From Alphaproteobacteria bacterium (GTDB lineage: Bacteria; Pseudomonadota; Alphaproteobacteria; Micropepsales; Micropepsaceae): DNA of 48,164 nt. Numbering within the stretch: position 1 is the stretch's first letter; every line of letters starts with the position of its first letter. A program made the translations under genes and the position numbers. Under the pieces are notes generated by a model. It was not told where the DNA came from. It searched no databases and saw only the letters and a list, made by a program, of their open reading frames with translations. Shown here piece by piece: positions 8,404-16,249 of the stretch. Location of the stretch: assembly GCA_027492655.1 (NCBI GenBank), contig JAPUEF010000235.1, positions 1-48,164 on the forward strand, written 5' to 3'.

Positions 8404-9429
8404 ATGAGCTGGACCATCGCCGTCGTCGGAGCCACCGGAACCGTCGGCCAGGAAATTCTCAACGTGCTCGCTGAGCGCGAGATCGAAGATGTCGAGGTCG
8501 TGGCGCTCGCCTCGCGTCAGTCGATGGGCGTCGAGGTGTCGTTCGGCGACGCCACGCTGAAATGCCGCGACATCGCGCAGCATGATTTCACGAAGACCGC
8601 GATCGCCTTTCTGGCGCTGGACGCCAAGACCGCCAAGGAATGGGCCCCGAAGATCGCGACCGCCGGCGCGGTGGTGATCGACACCTCGTCCGCCTTCCGG
8701 CTCGATCCGGCGGTGCCGCTGGTGGTGCCGGAGGTGAACGCCCATACGCTGGAGCGTTTCGCGAAAAAGAACATCGTCGCCGTCGCCAATGGCGCGGTGG
8801 CGCAGCGCCTCGCGGCGCTGAAACCGTTGCATGACGAGGCGAAGATCACGCGCGTCGTCGCCACCACGTTCCAGTCGGTCTCCGGCGCGGGCAAGGACGC
8901 GATGGACGAACTCTTCGCACAGACCCGCGCCATTTTCGTCGGCGACCAGGTGGAGCGCGCGGCGCTGCCCAAGCAGATCGCCTTCAACGTCATCCCCCAG
9001 ATCGGCGACATCGACGCTGAGGGCGCGACCTCGGAAGAGACCTCGCAGGCGATGGAGATGCGCAAGGTGCTCGACCCCGATGTGAGGCTGGCGGTCACGG
9101 CGGTGCGCACCCCGGTCTTCGTGGGCGACGCGGAGGCCTGCGTCGTGGAGTTCGAGCGACCGATCACCGCGCAGAAGGCGAAGTCGCTGCTGCGCGAGGC
9201 CCCCGGTCTCATCCTGATCGACCGCCGCGAGGATGGCGGCTATGTCACGCCGGTCGAGGCGGTCGGCGATTTCGCCACCTATGTCAGCCGCGTGCGCAAG
9301 GATTCCAGCGTACCGAACGGCCTGGCGCTGTGGCTGGCTTCCGACAATCTGCGCAAAGGCGCGGCGCTCAACGCCGTCCAGATCGCCGAAACGCTGATGG
9401 CGAAGCATCTGAAGAAGCGGATCGCGTGA
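8404..9429 (+). CDS. Aspartate-semialdehyde dehydrogenase homologue lacking catalytic Cys and His
   Basis: A full-length 341-residue protein collinear with Asd (ASADH). The nucleotide motif VVGATGTVGQEIL, the phosphate-site region SSAFRLDPAVPLVVPEVN, TTFQSVSGAGKDAMDEL (Gln157) and the C-terminal SDNLRKGAALNAVQIAE are well kept. The two catalytic residues are not. Where Asd has PNCST, this protein reads VANGAVAQ, with Gly130 in place of the nucleophilic cysteine. Where Asd has RVPV..GH, it reads RTPVFVGDAE, with Asp242 in place of the acid/base histidine. The frame is open, with AGGAG five bases before the ATG, so this is not simple decay. It should not reduce aspartyl phosphate; a structural or regulatory role is likelier. 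No second asd is in the window. The downstream SnoaL-like gene overlaps its stop by one base. Confidence 0.9.
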   Translation: MSWTIAVVGATGTVGQEILNVLAEREIEDVEVVALASRQSMGVEVSFGDATLKCRDIAQHDFTKTAIAFLALDAKTAKEWAPKIATAGAVVIDTSSAFRLDPAVPLVVPEVNAHTLERFAKKNIVAVANGAVAQRLAALKPLHDEAKITRVVATTFQSVSGAGKDAMDELFAQTRAIFVGDQVERAALPKQIAFNVIPQIGDIDAEGATSEETSQAMEMRKVLDPDVRLAVTAVRTPVFVGDAEACVVEFERPITAQKAKSLLREAPGLILIDRREDGGYVTPVEAVGDFATYVSRVRKDSSVPNGLALWLASDNLRKGAALNAVQIAETLMAKHLKKRIA

Positions 9430-9932
9430 TGGAGATCGCCGCCTTCCGCGCATTGCTGGACCGGCTTCAGCAGGCCGCTAGCGACGGCGACGCAGAGACC
9501 TTCGCGGGTTGCTTCACGCCGGGCGGCGTCTATCACGACTATGTCTATGGCGCGTTCGCGGGCCGCGCGAATATCGCCCATATGCTGCAAGACCATTTTC
9601 ACGCCGCGTGCCGCGACTATGACTGGCGCTTCTTCGATGCGGCGGTGACGGGCGAGACGGGTTATGCCCACTCGCTCTCGCGCTTCGTCTCGACCATGCC
9701 GGATTTCGAGGGCCGCGAAGTGGTCATCGACGGCATCAGCCGCTTCCGGCTTCAGGACGGCCTCATCGCGGAATACTGGGAGAGCGTGAACGCCGGCGTC
9801 GCGCATCAGCAGCTGGGCGTCGATCCCGCCCGCTCGGCCAAAGTCTTCGCGCGCTGGGGCCGCGAACTGCGCGAACGCGCCGACGTGACCGCCTATGTCG
9901 AGGCCGTCCGCGCCCGCTACGCGAAGGGCTGA
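9429..9932 (+). CDS. SnoaL-like / nuclear-transport-factor-2 family protein
   Basis: A 167-residue protein of the NTF2-like cone fold: FRALLDRLQQAASDGDAETF, then FTPGGVYHDYVYGAFAGRAN and a C-terminal strand pair around GISRFRLQDGLIAEYWE. Members of this fold bind or isomerise small hydrophobic ligands, but many are of unknown function. Its ATG overlaps the Asd-like stop in a TGATG junction, which implies translational coupling and makes it a candidate functional partner of the active-site-less Asd homologue. The last 16 bases overlap the convergent pdxY gene. Confidence 0.82.
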   Translation: MEIAAFRALLDRLQQAASDGDAETFAGCFTPGGVYHDYVYGAFAGRANIAHMLQDHFHAACRDYDWRFFDAAVTGETGYAHSLSRFVSTMPDFEGREVVIDGISRFRLQDGLIAEYWESVNAGVAHQQLGVDPARSAKVFARWGRELRERADVTAYVEAVRARYAKG

Positions 9933-10765
9933 GCCCTCTCGCCGATCGCCGGATCGGCCAGCGCCTGCTGCTCTGCGGCCAGCGGCATCTCGATGAACCC
10001 GCCGATCCCGGCCGCGCGGATCATGTGATCGACCGAGGCGACGGCGGCGCTCAATGCATCTGCAATATCGGCACCCTTCAGCCGCCGGGCGAGGAACAGC
10101 GCGGCCAGCAGATCGCCGGTGCCGGAAGGCGGGGCTTCGACCCGCGCCGTCGTGACGAGGAAGGCCGTCTTCGCGGTGATAGCCATCGTGCCGATGCGGC
10201 CTGCGGCGACGGGGGTGGAAGTCGCCAGAACCAGCGGCCGCCCCAGACGGCGGGCGGCATCGACGGCGTCGGCGGCGTTTTCGATCCTGCGGCTGGTGAG
10301 GCTCGCCAGCTCGAAGCGGTTGGGCGTCACGATGTCCGCCAGCGGCAGAAGCTGGCGCGCCATGGCCTCGGCGATGCCCGGCTTGGCATAGGCTCCGCCT
10401 TCGTCGCCGAACACGGGGTCCAGCAAATACAGGGCGTCGGGGTTGCGGCTCTTTACGGCGGCGACGGCGCGGCGCACCGATTCGGCCTGCGCCGGATCGC
10501 CCAGATAGCCGGAGGTGACGGCGTCCACACCGTCCAGCAAGCCGCGCTCCTCGAGCCCCGTCAGCAGCTCGTCCAGCCTCGCCGCCGGTATCGCCTCGCC
10601 CCGCTTGCCGCCATGGCCCGGCTGGTTCGAGAACAGAACGGTCGGCAGGCTCATCACGTCCACCCCCAGACGCTGGAGGGCGAACCGGGCGGCGGCGTTG
10701 CCGACATGGCCGAACACGACTTCGGACTGAATGGAGAGGACGCGGGGGTGAGGGAACCTGGACAT
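9917..10765 (-). CDS. pdxY: Pyridoxal kinase
   Basis: A 282-residue ribokinase-fold enzyme that phosphorylates pyridoxal in vitamin B6 salvage. Visible features are VLSIQSEVVFGHVGNAAA at the N-terminus (the family's S-x-V-x-x-GHVGN motif), FSNQPGHGG, DPVFGDEGG, ADIVTPNRFELASL, and the ATP-site motif PPSGTGDLLAALFLAR with its catalytic aspartate. Length matches PdxY/PdxK. Cytoplasmic. It is convergent with the SnoaL-like gene and divergent from the CoA-ester lyase, so it is likely transcribed alone. The start has no marked Shine-Dalgarno sequence. Confidence 0.93.
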   Translation of the reverse strand: MSRFPHPRVLSIQSEVVFGHVGNAAARFALQRLGVDVMSLPTVLFSNQPGHGGKRGEAIPAARLDELLTGLEERGLLDGVDAVTSGYLGDPAQAESVRRAVAAVKSRNPDALYLLDPVFGDEGGAYAKPGIAEAMARQLLPLADIVTPNRFELASLTSRRIENAADAVDAARRLGRPLVLATSTPVAAGRIGTMAITAKTAFLVTTARVEAPPSGTGDLLAALFLARRLKGADIADALSAAVASVDHMIRAAGIGGFIEMPLAAEQQALADPAIGERAQPFA

Positions 10766-10834
10766 GGGCGTCAGGTTTGCATGGCGCGGCCCGCTTTGTG
10801 TAGGGTCCGCGATCTCATCATTTCCCGGAAGTCT

Positions 10835-11707
10835 ATGACCGCCGTCACGCCCCGCCGCAGCGCCCTGTATATGCCGGGTTCAAATGCCCGTGCGCTTGAA
10901 AAAGCCCGCTCCATTCCCGCCGATGCCCTGATCCTCGACCTTGAGGACGCCGTCGCTCCCGACGCCAAGGACATCGCGCGCAAGCAGGTGACGGAGGCCG
11001 TGGCGGCCAGGAGCTTCGGCTATCGCGAGATCGCGATCCGGATCAACGGCCTTGCGACGCCCTGGGGTGCAGACGATCTGAAAGCCGTCGCATCCAGCGG
11101 GGCTGCGGCGATGCTGGTGCCAAAGGTCGAAAGCGCCGAGGAAGCCGCCGCGCTCTCCAAGGCGCTGGACGAGGCCGGCGCGCCGGCAGATCTGAAACTC
11201 TGGATCATGTTCGAGACGCCCAGGGCGGTGCTGAACGCTTCGACCATCGGCAATGCCGGTGGGCGTCTCTCCTGCCTCGTCGCCGGCACCAACGATCTGG
11301 TGAAGGAGTTCCGCGGCCTCCACACGCCCGGCCGCGAGGGCCTGTTGCCGATGCTGACGCTGCTGCTGGCCGCCGCCCGGGCGAACGGCCTCGCGGCGCT
11401 GGACGGGGTCTATAACGATATCCAGAACGCCGATGGCTTCCGCGCCGCCTGCGCCCAGGGCCGGGCGCTGGGCTTCGACGGCAAGACGCTGATCCACCCC
11501 AGCCAGGTGGATCCCTGCAATGCCGCCTTTTCGCCGGGCGAGGCGGAAATCGCCGACGCCCGAAAGATCATCGCCGCCTTCGACCTGCCCGAGAACCGCG
11601 CCAAAGGCGCGATCTCGCTGGACGGCCGGATGGTGGAACGTCTCCACGCCGAAATCGCCCGTTCCGTGGTCGCGATGGCCGACGCCATCGCCGCCCGGGC
11701 GGCTTGA
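10835..11707 (+). CDS. CitE-like CoA-ester lyase (HpcH/HpaI family)
   Basis: A 290-residue TIM-barrel protein of the citrate lyase beta/malyl-CoA lyase group. Motifs in order: RRSALYMPGSNARAL, ALILDLEDAVAPDAK (metal-binding acids), IAIRINGL, AAMLVPKVES, LWIMFETPRAVLNA, CLVAGTNDLVKEFR, LDGVYNDIQNADGF and KTLIHPSQVD. It should cleave or form a 3-hydroxyacyl-CoA such as malyl-, beta-methylmalyl- or citramalyl-CoA, or act as a malyl-CoA thioesterase; the sequence does not settle which. The mesaconyl-CoA hydratase-like gene 1.65 kb downstream favours beta-methylmalyl- or citramalyl-CoA. I start at the ATG at 10835, because the open frame further upstream runs antisense through pdxY. Confidence 0.9.
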   Translation: MTAVTPRRSALYMPGSNARALEKARSIPADALILDLEDAVAPDAKDIARKQVTEAVAARSFGYREIAIRINGLATPWGADDLKAVASSGAAAMLVPKVESAEEAAALSKALDEAGAPADLKLWIMFETPRAVLNASTIGNAGGRLSCLVAGTNDLVKEFRGLHTPGREGLLPMLTLLLAAARANGLAALDGVYNDIQNADGFRAACAQGRALGFDGKTLIHPSQVDPCNAAFSPGEAEIADARKIIAAFDLPENRAKGAISLDGRMVERLHAEIARSVVAMADAIAARAA

Positions 11708-11725
11708 CCATTCAGCCAGGGTTCA

Positions 11726-11749
11726 GCGCCGCAGCCCTTTAAGCGGCGC
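11726..11749 (+). terminator. Weak hairpin after the CoA-ester lyase
   Basis: A 7-base-pair stem (GCGCCGC / GCGGCGC) with a 10-base loop lies 19 bases after the lyase stop. There is no T-tract, so termination is uncertain. Confidence 0.3.
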
Positions 11750-11792
11750 AAGGTTCAGTCGGCGCACTCGCGCCCGTCGATGAGAGGACACC

Positions 11793-12449
11793 ATGCGTAA
11801 AGCACTTACCGCCGTTGCGCTCGCCGCCGCCCTCGTGGTTCCGGCCGACGCGCGTCTCCAGGACCGCAAGAACAACGCCTCCAGAGAAGGCGTGGAGGCG
11901 CTGGAAGCCGGCGTCGAGGCCATGAAGGCCAGCGACTTCCAGAAGGCTGTCGACGAATTCTCGCGCGCCATCGAAATCGGCGGCATGAACGAGCAGAACG
12001 AAAAGGCGGCGCATCTCAATCGCGGCATCGCCTATGCGCAGCTCAAGCAGTGCCCCAAAGCGATCCCCGATTTCGACAAGGCGCTGGAAGTCGGCGGCGA
12101 GGATGCGCTGGCCTATATCCAGCGTGGCCAGTGTCAGTCGGATATCGGTCAGGTCCAGCTTGCCGTCGCCGATCTGAAGAAAGCCGTGGCGATGACGCCG
12201 GACGATCCGGCCTATGCCAAGCTCTATTGCGCCATCGCCTTCAACGGCAAGGTCTATGCCGAGGCCGGCCCGGCCTGCGAGAATGTCGTGGTGCGTTTCG
12301 AGCCGCAGAACGCCCAGCTGACGCAGGCTTCGGCCCAGTCTTATGACGCCGCCGGCAACAAGGCGAAGGCCAAGGAGATGTGGACGAAACTGCTCGCGCT
12401 CGATCCGTCGTCCGAAGCCGCCAAGCAGGGCATCAAGAAGAACAGCTGA
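11793..12449 (+). CDS. Exported tetratricopeptide-repeat protein
   Basis: A 218-residue protein with a signal peptide (MRKALTAVALAAALVV) and three to four TPR units, for example FQKAVDEFSRAIEIGG, AAHLNRGIAYAQLKQCPKAI and AYIQRGQCQSDIGQVQLAV. Four cysteines sit in the repeats and could form disulfides in the periplasm. It should act as a protein-interaction scaffold; no partner is evident. AGAGGA precedes the ATG at a good distance. A second TPR protein of similar design follows on the same strand, so the pair may be a tandem duplication. Confidence 0.85.
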   Translation: MRKALTAVALAAALVVPADARLQDRKNNASREGVEALEAGVEAMKASDFQKAVDEFSRAIEIGGMNEQNEKAAHLNRGIAYAQLKQCPKAIPDFDKALEVGGEDALAYIQRGQCQSDIGQVQLAVADLKKAVAMTPDDPAYAKLYCAIAFNGKVYAEAGPACENVVVRFEPQNAQLTQASAQSYDAAGNKAKAKEMWTKLLALDPSSEAAKQGIKKNS

Positions 12450-12469
12450 CGCCCGGCGATCACGGCGCG

Positions 12470-12497
12470 TTGACTCACACCTCACGGGAATTACAGT
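12470..12497 (+). promoter_or_regulatory. Candidate sigma70-type promoter for the second TPR gene
   Basis: TTGACT (12470-12475) and TACAGT (12492-12497) are spaced by 16 bases and lie about 75 bases before the ATG at 12571. They match the -35 and -10 consensus at five and four of six positions. Confidence 0.5.
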
Positions 12498-12570
12498 CGC
12501 GCGCCGTATTCCGGCCACATCGGCCGACCATCCTCCTCACCACAGCCTGAGTTCAGGGAACCCATCGAAG

Positions 12571-13284
12571 ATGCGTCTTGCCTTGTTCGCCGCGGCCACC
12601 GCCGCCCTTGTCGCCTTCGCCACCCCGGCCTTCGCCCAGACCGCGTCGGAAGCCGCCGCGATCGAGGAGTTCAAGAAGGGCCAGGCTTCGGCCAACGCCA
12701 AGAAGAACGACGAAACGATCACGATCATGACCGGCGTGATCGAAGCCGGGAAATTGCCCAAGGAATGGCAGCCCTACCCGTATTTCTATCGCGGTCAGGC
12801 CTATCGCCGGCTGGAGAAATATGTCGAGGCGCTGGCCGATTTCGACAAGGCGGTCGAGATCAAGCCCGACCTCGCGGCGGCGCATTTCGAAACCGGCATG
12901 ACCTTCCATGCGCAGGAAAAATACAAGCAGGCGATCGCCGCCTATGACAAGGCGATCAAGGTCTCGCCGGACAACGCCGACTACCTCTATTCGCGCTGTG
13001 TCTCGAAATCATGGTCGGGCGACAATGCCGGGGCCCGCGACGACTGCCGCAAGGCGGTGAAGATCAAGGACGATTTCGTCGATGCCTGGGCGACGCTGGG
13101 CCGCGCCTATGAAGATATGGGCCAGACCGACAAGGCCGAGGAAGCCTACAAGAAAGTCCTGACGCTCGATCCCAAGCACAAGGGCGCGAAGGAAGGCCTC
13201 GAATATATCGAGACCTGCCGCAAGCCCGGCGCCCAGTGCGGCGCGGCGGCGGAAGAACCCGCGAAGAAGAAAAAGGGCAAGTAA
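12571..13284 (+). CDS. Exported tetratricopeptide-repeat protein, paralogue of the preceding gene
   Basis: A 237-residue protein with a clean signal peptide ending AFAQ, then TPR units such as YFYRGQAYRRLEKYVEALAD, AAHFETGMTFHAQEKYKQAI and AWATLGRAYEDMGQTDKAEE. It ends in a lysine-rich tail (AKKKKGK) after a CRKPGAQCG segment. Periplasmic scaffold or adaptor by family; no specific function is known. The ATG at 12571 starts the signal peptide exactly, and its own candidate promoter lies upstream. A stable hairpin separates it from the hydratase gene. Confidence 0.87.
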   Translation: MRLALFAAATAALVAFATPAFAQTASEAAAIEEFKKGQASANAKKNDETITIMTGVIEAGKLPKEWQPYPYFYRGQAYRRLEKYVEALADFDKAVEIKPDLAAAHFETGMTFHAQEKYKQAIAAYDKAIKVSPDNADYLYSRCVSKSWSGDNAGARDDCRKAVKIKDDFVDAWATLGRAYEDMGQTDKAEEAYKKVLTLDPKHKGAKEGLEYIETCRKPGAQCGAAAEEPAKKKKGK

Positions 13285-13310
13285 GCCCCTTCACATGACG
13301 GCTTGAACGG

Positions 13311-13339
13311 ACGGCGCGGGCTGATAAGGCTCGCGCCGT
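13311..13339 (+). terminator. Hairpin between the TPR gene and the hydratase gene
   Basis: An 11-base-pair stem with one G-U pair (ACGGCGCGGGC / GCTCGCGCCGT) and a 7-base loop lies 26 bases after the TPR stop and 20 bases before the next start. It lacks a long T-run. Confidence 0.45.
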
Positions 13340-13359
13340 TCGCCATTTGGGGGTCGGCC

Positions 13360-14415
13360 GTGACCAAGTCGTTCGCAGGTAATTTCTTCGAGGATTTCCG
13401 CATCGGTCAGACGCTGCGTCATGCGACGCCGCGCACGCTGACCGGCGGCGACGTGGCGCTCTACAACGCGATCTATGGCGGACGCTTCGCCATCCCTTCA
13501 TCCGACGCCTTCGCCCGAACGCTTTCCTTGAAGGAATCGCCGGTCGACGAGCTGCTGGCCTTCCACATCGTCTTCGGCAAGACGGTGCCGGACATCTCGC
13601 TGAATGCGGTCGCCAATCTGGGTTATGCCGAGTGCCGATTCCTGAAGCCGGTGCATCGCCACGAGACGCTGAGCGCGGTCAGCGATGTGATCGGCCTGAA
13701 GGAAAACACCAACCGGCAGACCGGCATCGTCTATGTCCGCACGACCGGGCTGAACCAGGATGGCGAAACGGTGCTGTCCTATGTGCGCTGGGTGATGGTC
13801 AGGAAGCGCGACGCGGACGCCGAGGTGAAGGATCAAAGCACGCCGAAACTGGACGGCGCGGTCAGCCCGGCCGATCTGGCGCTGGCTCCCGGGATCGACT
13901 TCCGGGCCTACGATGCAGGCCTCGCCGGATCGCCCTATCTCTGGGACGACTACGTGGTCGGCGAGAAGATCGACCATGTCGATGGCGTCACGGTGGAAGA
14001 AAGCGACCACATGCTGGCGACGCGGCTTTACCAGAACACCGCCAAGGTCCACTTCAACCAGCACACCGAGGGGCAGGGCCGCTTCGGACGGCGGCTGATC
14101 TATGGCGGACACGTCATCAGCCTCGCCCGCGCATTGTCGTTCAACGGCCTCGCCAACGCGGCGCAGATCGTGGCGATCAATGCCGGACGGCATGTGAACC
14201 CGTTCTTCGCGGGCGGCACGGTCTATGCCTGGTCGGAAGTGACGGAGAAGGCGGAGCTGCCGGGCCGCAACGACGCGGGCGCGCTGCGGCTGAGGCTGGT
14301 CGCGACGAAAGATCGTCCCTGCGCCGACTTCCCCGACAAGGACGACAAGGGCGTCTATCCCGCCGATGTCATCCTCGATCTCGACTACTGGGCGGTCATG
14401 CCGCGCCGCGGCTGA
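13360..14415 (+). CDS. Mesaconyl-CoA hydratase-like double-hotdog (MaoC) dehydratase
   Basis: A 351-residue protein with two hotdog halves. It begins TKSFAGNFFEDFRIGQTLRH, has the ATPRTLTGGDVALYNAIYGG block and SSDAFARTLSL in the first half, and the second half carries QNTAKVHFNQHTEG and YGGHVISLARAL. The overall pattern matches mesaconyl-CoA hydratase (beta-methylmalyl-CoA dehydratase) of the ethylmalonyl-CoA and C5-dicarboxylate pathways. I use the GTG at 13360 after GGGGG; the family normally starts close to this point. Together with the CoA-ester lyase upstream it could interconvert mesaconyl-CoA, beta-methylmalyl-CoA, and glyoxylate plus propionyl-CoA. The rest of that pathway is not in this window. 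Confidence 0.85.
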   Translation: MTKSFAGNFFEDFRIGQTLRHATPRTLTGGDVALYNAIYGGRFAIPSSDAFARTLSLKESPVDELLAFHIVFGKTVPDISLNAVANLGYAECRFLKPVHRHETLSAVSDVIGLKENTNRQTGIVYVRTTGLNQDGETVLSYVRWVMVRKRDADAEVKDQSTPKLDGAVSPADLALAPGIDFRAYDAGLAGSPYLWDDYVVGEKIDHVDGVTVEESDHMLATRLYQNTAKVHFNQHTEGQGRFGRRLIYGGHVISLARALSFNGLANAAQIVAINAGRHVNPFFAGGTVYAWSEVTEKAELPGRNDAGALRLRLVATKDRPCADFPDKDDKGVYPADVILDLDYWAVMPRRG

Positions 14416-14959
14416 GCCAGTCTTCGCGGGCGATCGACCACAGCATGTTCTCGTGGCCCCTGAAGACGAAAGGCTTCCATGGGCTTTGGCCCAGCCGTTT
14501 CGCGACACCCTGAGACGGGGTGTTGTCCGGGTTGATCATCGAGAACACGCGGGTCATGCCGATCTTCCCGAAGCCGAAATCGCGCGCCGCCATGGCGGCC
14601 TCGGTGGCGAAGCCCTTGCCCCAGACGTCGCGCGAGAAGGTCCAGCCGAGTTCGTTGCCCGGCCATTCGTGATCGTTTTCATAGAAGCCGGTACGGCCGA
14701 TCATCCGGCCGGAAGTCTTCTCCACAACCGCCCAGCGCCCGAAGCCTCTCAGGTGCCAATGGCCGAGATAGCCCAGAATGGTGTTGAACGCGCCGTGGGC
14801 GGTGCCGTCGGTGACGCCGCCCAGATATTTCATGGTTCGCTCGTCGCCGTGAATGGCGGCCAGCGGCCCCGCATCGGCAGCGGTGAAGGCGCGAAGGACC
14901 AGCCGTTCGGTCTCAAGCGTGGGAATGTCGAGAGCGGGGCAGGTCCGGTTCGGCGTCAT
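14396..14959 (-). CDS. GNAT family N-acetyltransferase (RimJ/RimL-like)
   Basis: A 187-residue protein with the classic opening PTLETERLVLRAFTAADA, the central GRWAVVEKTSGRMIGRTGFY, the acetyl-CoA loop region DVWGKGFATEAAMAARDFGF and the closing INPDNTPSQGVAKRLG. It probably acetylates an amino group on a protein or small molecule. Its ATG overlaps the stop of the PhoD-like gene by four bases (ATGA), indicating a coupled two-gene operon. The 3' end overlaps the hydratase gene convergently by 20 bases. Confidence 0.92.
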   Translation of the reverse strand: MTPNRTCPALDIPTLETERLVLRAFTAADAGPLAAIHGDERTMKYLGGVTDGTAHGAFNTILGYLGHWHLRGFGRWAVVEKTSGRMIGRTGFYENDHEWPGNELGWTFSRDVWGKGFATEAAMAARDFGFGKIGMTRVFSMINPDNTPSQGVAKRLGQSPWKPFVFRGHENMLWSIAREDWLSRGAA

Positions 14960-16101
14960 GCTTTCAGGGCGTCCATCGCGAAGCCGTGGCTCAGCACGGT
15001 CCTGTCGTTCTCGTCCAGAATATAGAACGCCACCTGCCGCGTCTCCCAGTCGAGCCCGACAAGGCCGACATTGTTCTGCCGGAAGGTGGGGCCGATGCGG
15101 TTGGGGCCGGGTTCCTCGCCCGGCTGCATATCCCAACTCCAGCTCATATTGATGGCCGAAGAGGTCAACTCGTGCATCGGATAGGGCGCGCCTCCGGTCT
15201 CGCGATAAATGCCGGCGCGATGACGGTCGCCCGAAACCAGCACCACGCCGTTCGCCCGCGTCTTCGCCACCAGATCGTAGAAGCGCTGACGTTCAGCGGG
15301 GAACAGACCCCATTTCTCCCAGCCATGTCCGTCGGCCACCAATTGATAGGAGGTGACGACGAGGCGCAGATCGGCCGGTTGGCTCAGCTGGTCTTCCAGC
15401 CAGGCCCATTGCGCCGCGCCGAGGATGGTCTTCGCCGGATCGCGATCCTCGATATAGCGCTCCTTGCCGACCGCGCCTTTCTCGTCGCTCGCCTTGAAGC
15501 GGTCGCGGAAGCTGCGGGTGTCCAGCAGTATGGTCTGCACCCGCGCGCCTTTCGGTCCCGTGACGAAGGCGTCGTAGATGCCGCCGCTGGCCCGGCGCGG
15601 GCTGTCCGCCGGCACGCCCCAGAAATCGAAGAACAGCGGCGTCGTCTGTGCCTTGTAGGGGTAGTCGCCGCCCGCATCGTTGTCGCCGAAATCGTGATCG
15701 TCCCACACGGCGGCGAAGGGCATGGCGGCGCGGAAGGCGCGGTAGTCAGGCCTGGCCAGCGCGCCGGCATAGGCGGCTTTCAGCTCGTCCACGTGCGGGC
15801 TGGTGGTGTCGCCATAGACATTGTCGCCCATCATCAGAAAAAGGTCGGGGCGGGTGCGGATCGCGGTCCCGAGCAGCTTGCCCTCGTTCCCCTGATGAAA
15901 GCACGAGCCGATGCCGATGCGGGTCAGCCGCGTTTCAGGGTCGAGCGCCGGTTCGGGCGGCAGGCTCAACGGCCCGCCGGCCGTCGGAAAGGCGCGGCCG
16001 GCAATAGCGGCGGCGCTGCGCGGCCCGGCGCAACCGGCGGCGGTGAGCGTGGCGAGCCCGGCCATGCCGCCCAGCAAAGCGCGGCGATCGATCTTGCTCA
16101 T
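14956..16101 (-). CDS. PhoD-like alkaline phosphatase/phosphodiesterase, exported
   Basis: A 381-residue protein with a twin-arginine-like leader (DRRALLGGMAGLATLTAAG) ending in a lipobox-like LTAAGCAG, so it may be a Tat-exported lipoprotein. Metal-site motifs of the PhoD/metallophosphatase family are visible: IGIGSCFHQGN, LFLMMGDNVYGDT, AVWDDHDFGDND and VLVSGDRHRAG. It should hydrolyse phosphate mono- or diesters outside the cytoplasm. GGAGG sits seven bases before the ATG. It is followed, with coupling, by the acetyltransferase. The exact substrate is unknown. Confidence 0.9.
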   Translation of the reverse strand: MSKIDRRALLGGMAGLATLTAAGCAGPRSAAAIAGRAFPTAGGPLSLPPEPALDPETRLTRIGIGSCFHQGNEGKLLGTAIRTRPDLFLMMGDNVYGDTTSPHVDELKAAYAGALARPDYRAFRAAMPFAAVWDDHDFGDNDAGGDYPYKAQTTPLFFDFWGVPADSPRRASGGIYDAFVTGPKGARVQTILLDTRSFRDRFKASDEKGAVGKERYIEDRDPAKTILGAAQWAWLEDQLSQPADLRLVVTSYQLVADGHGWEKWGLFPAERQRFYDLVAKTRANGVVLVSGDRHRAGIYRETGGAPYPMHELTSSAINMSWSWDMQPGEEPGPNRIGPTFRQNNVGLVGLDWETRQVAFYILDENDRTVLSHGFAMDALKA

Positions 16102-16249
16102 GGGTTATCCTCCATCATGCGGCGCTCAGTGCTAACGGGCCTGCATGACGCCTTTGCGATGCCGCGCCCTCCTGCCGTCCCGACGACAATACGCCGCCTT
16201 GCGCGCTGCGGGCGCGCCGGTCAGGCTGACTTCAGGCGTTGGAGGCGGT

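Noticed and set aside
8404-9429. A sequencing frameshift as the cause of the missing Asd active site
   Set aside because: Conserved residues flank both altered positions in the same frame and the length is normal, so single-base substitutions in codons, not a frame change, explain the sequence.
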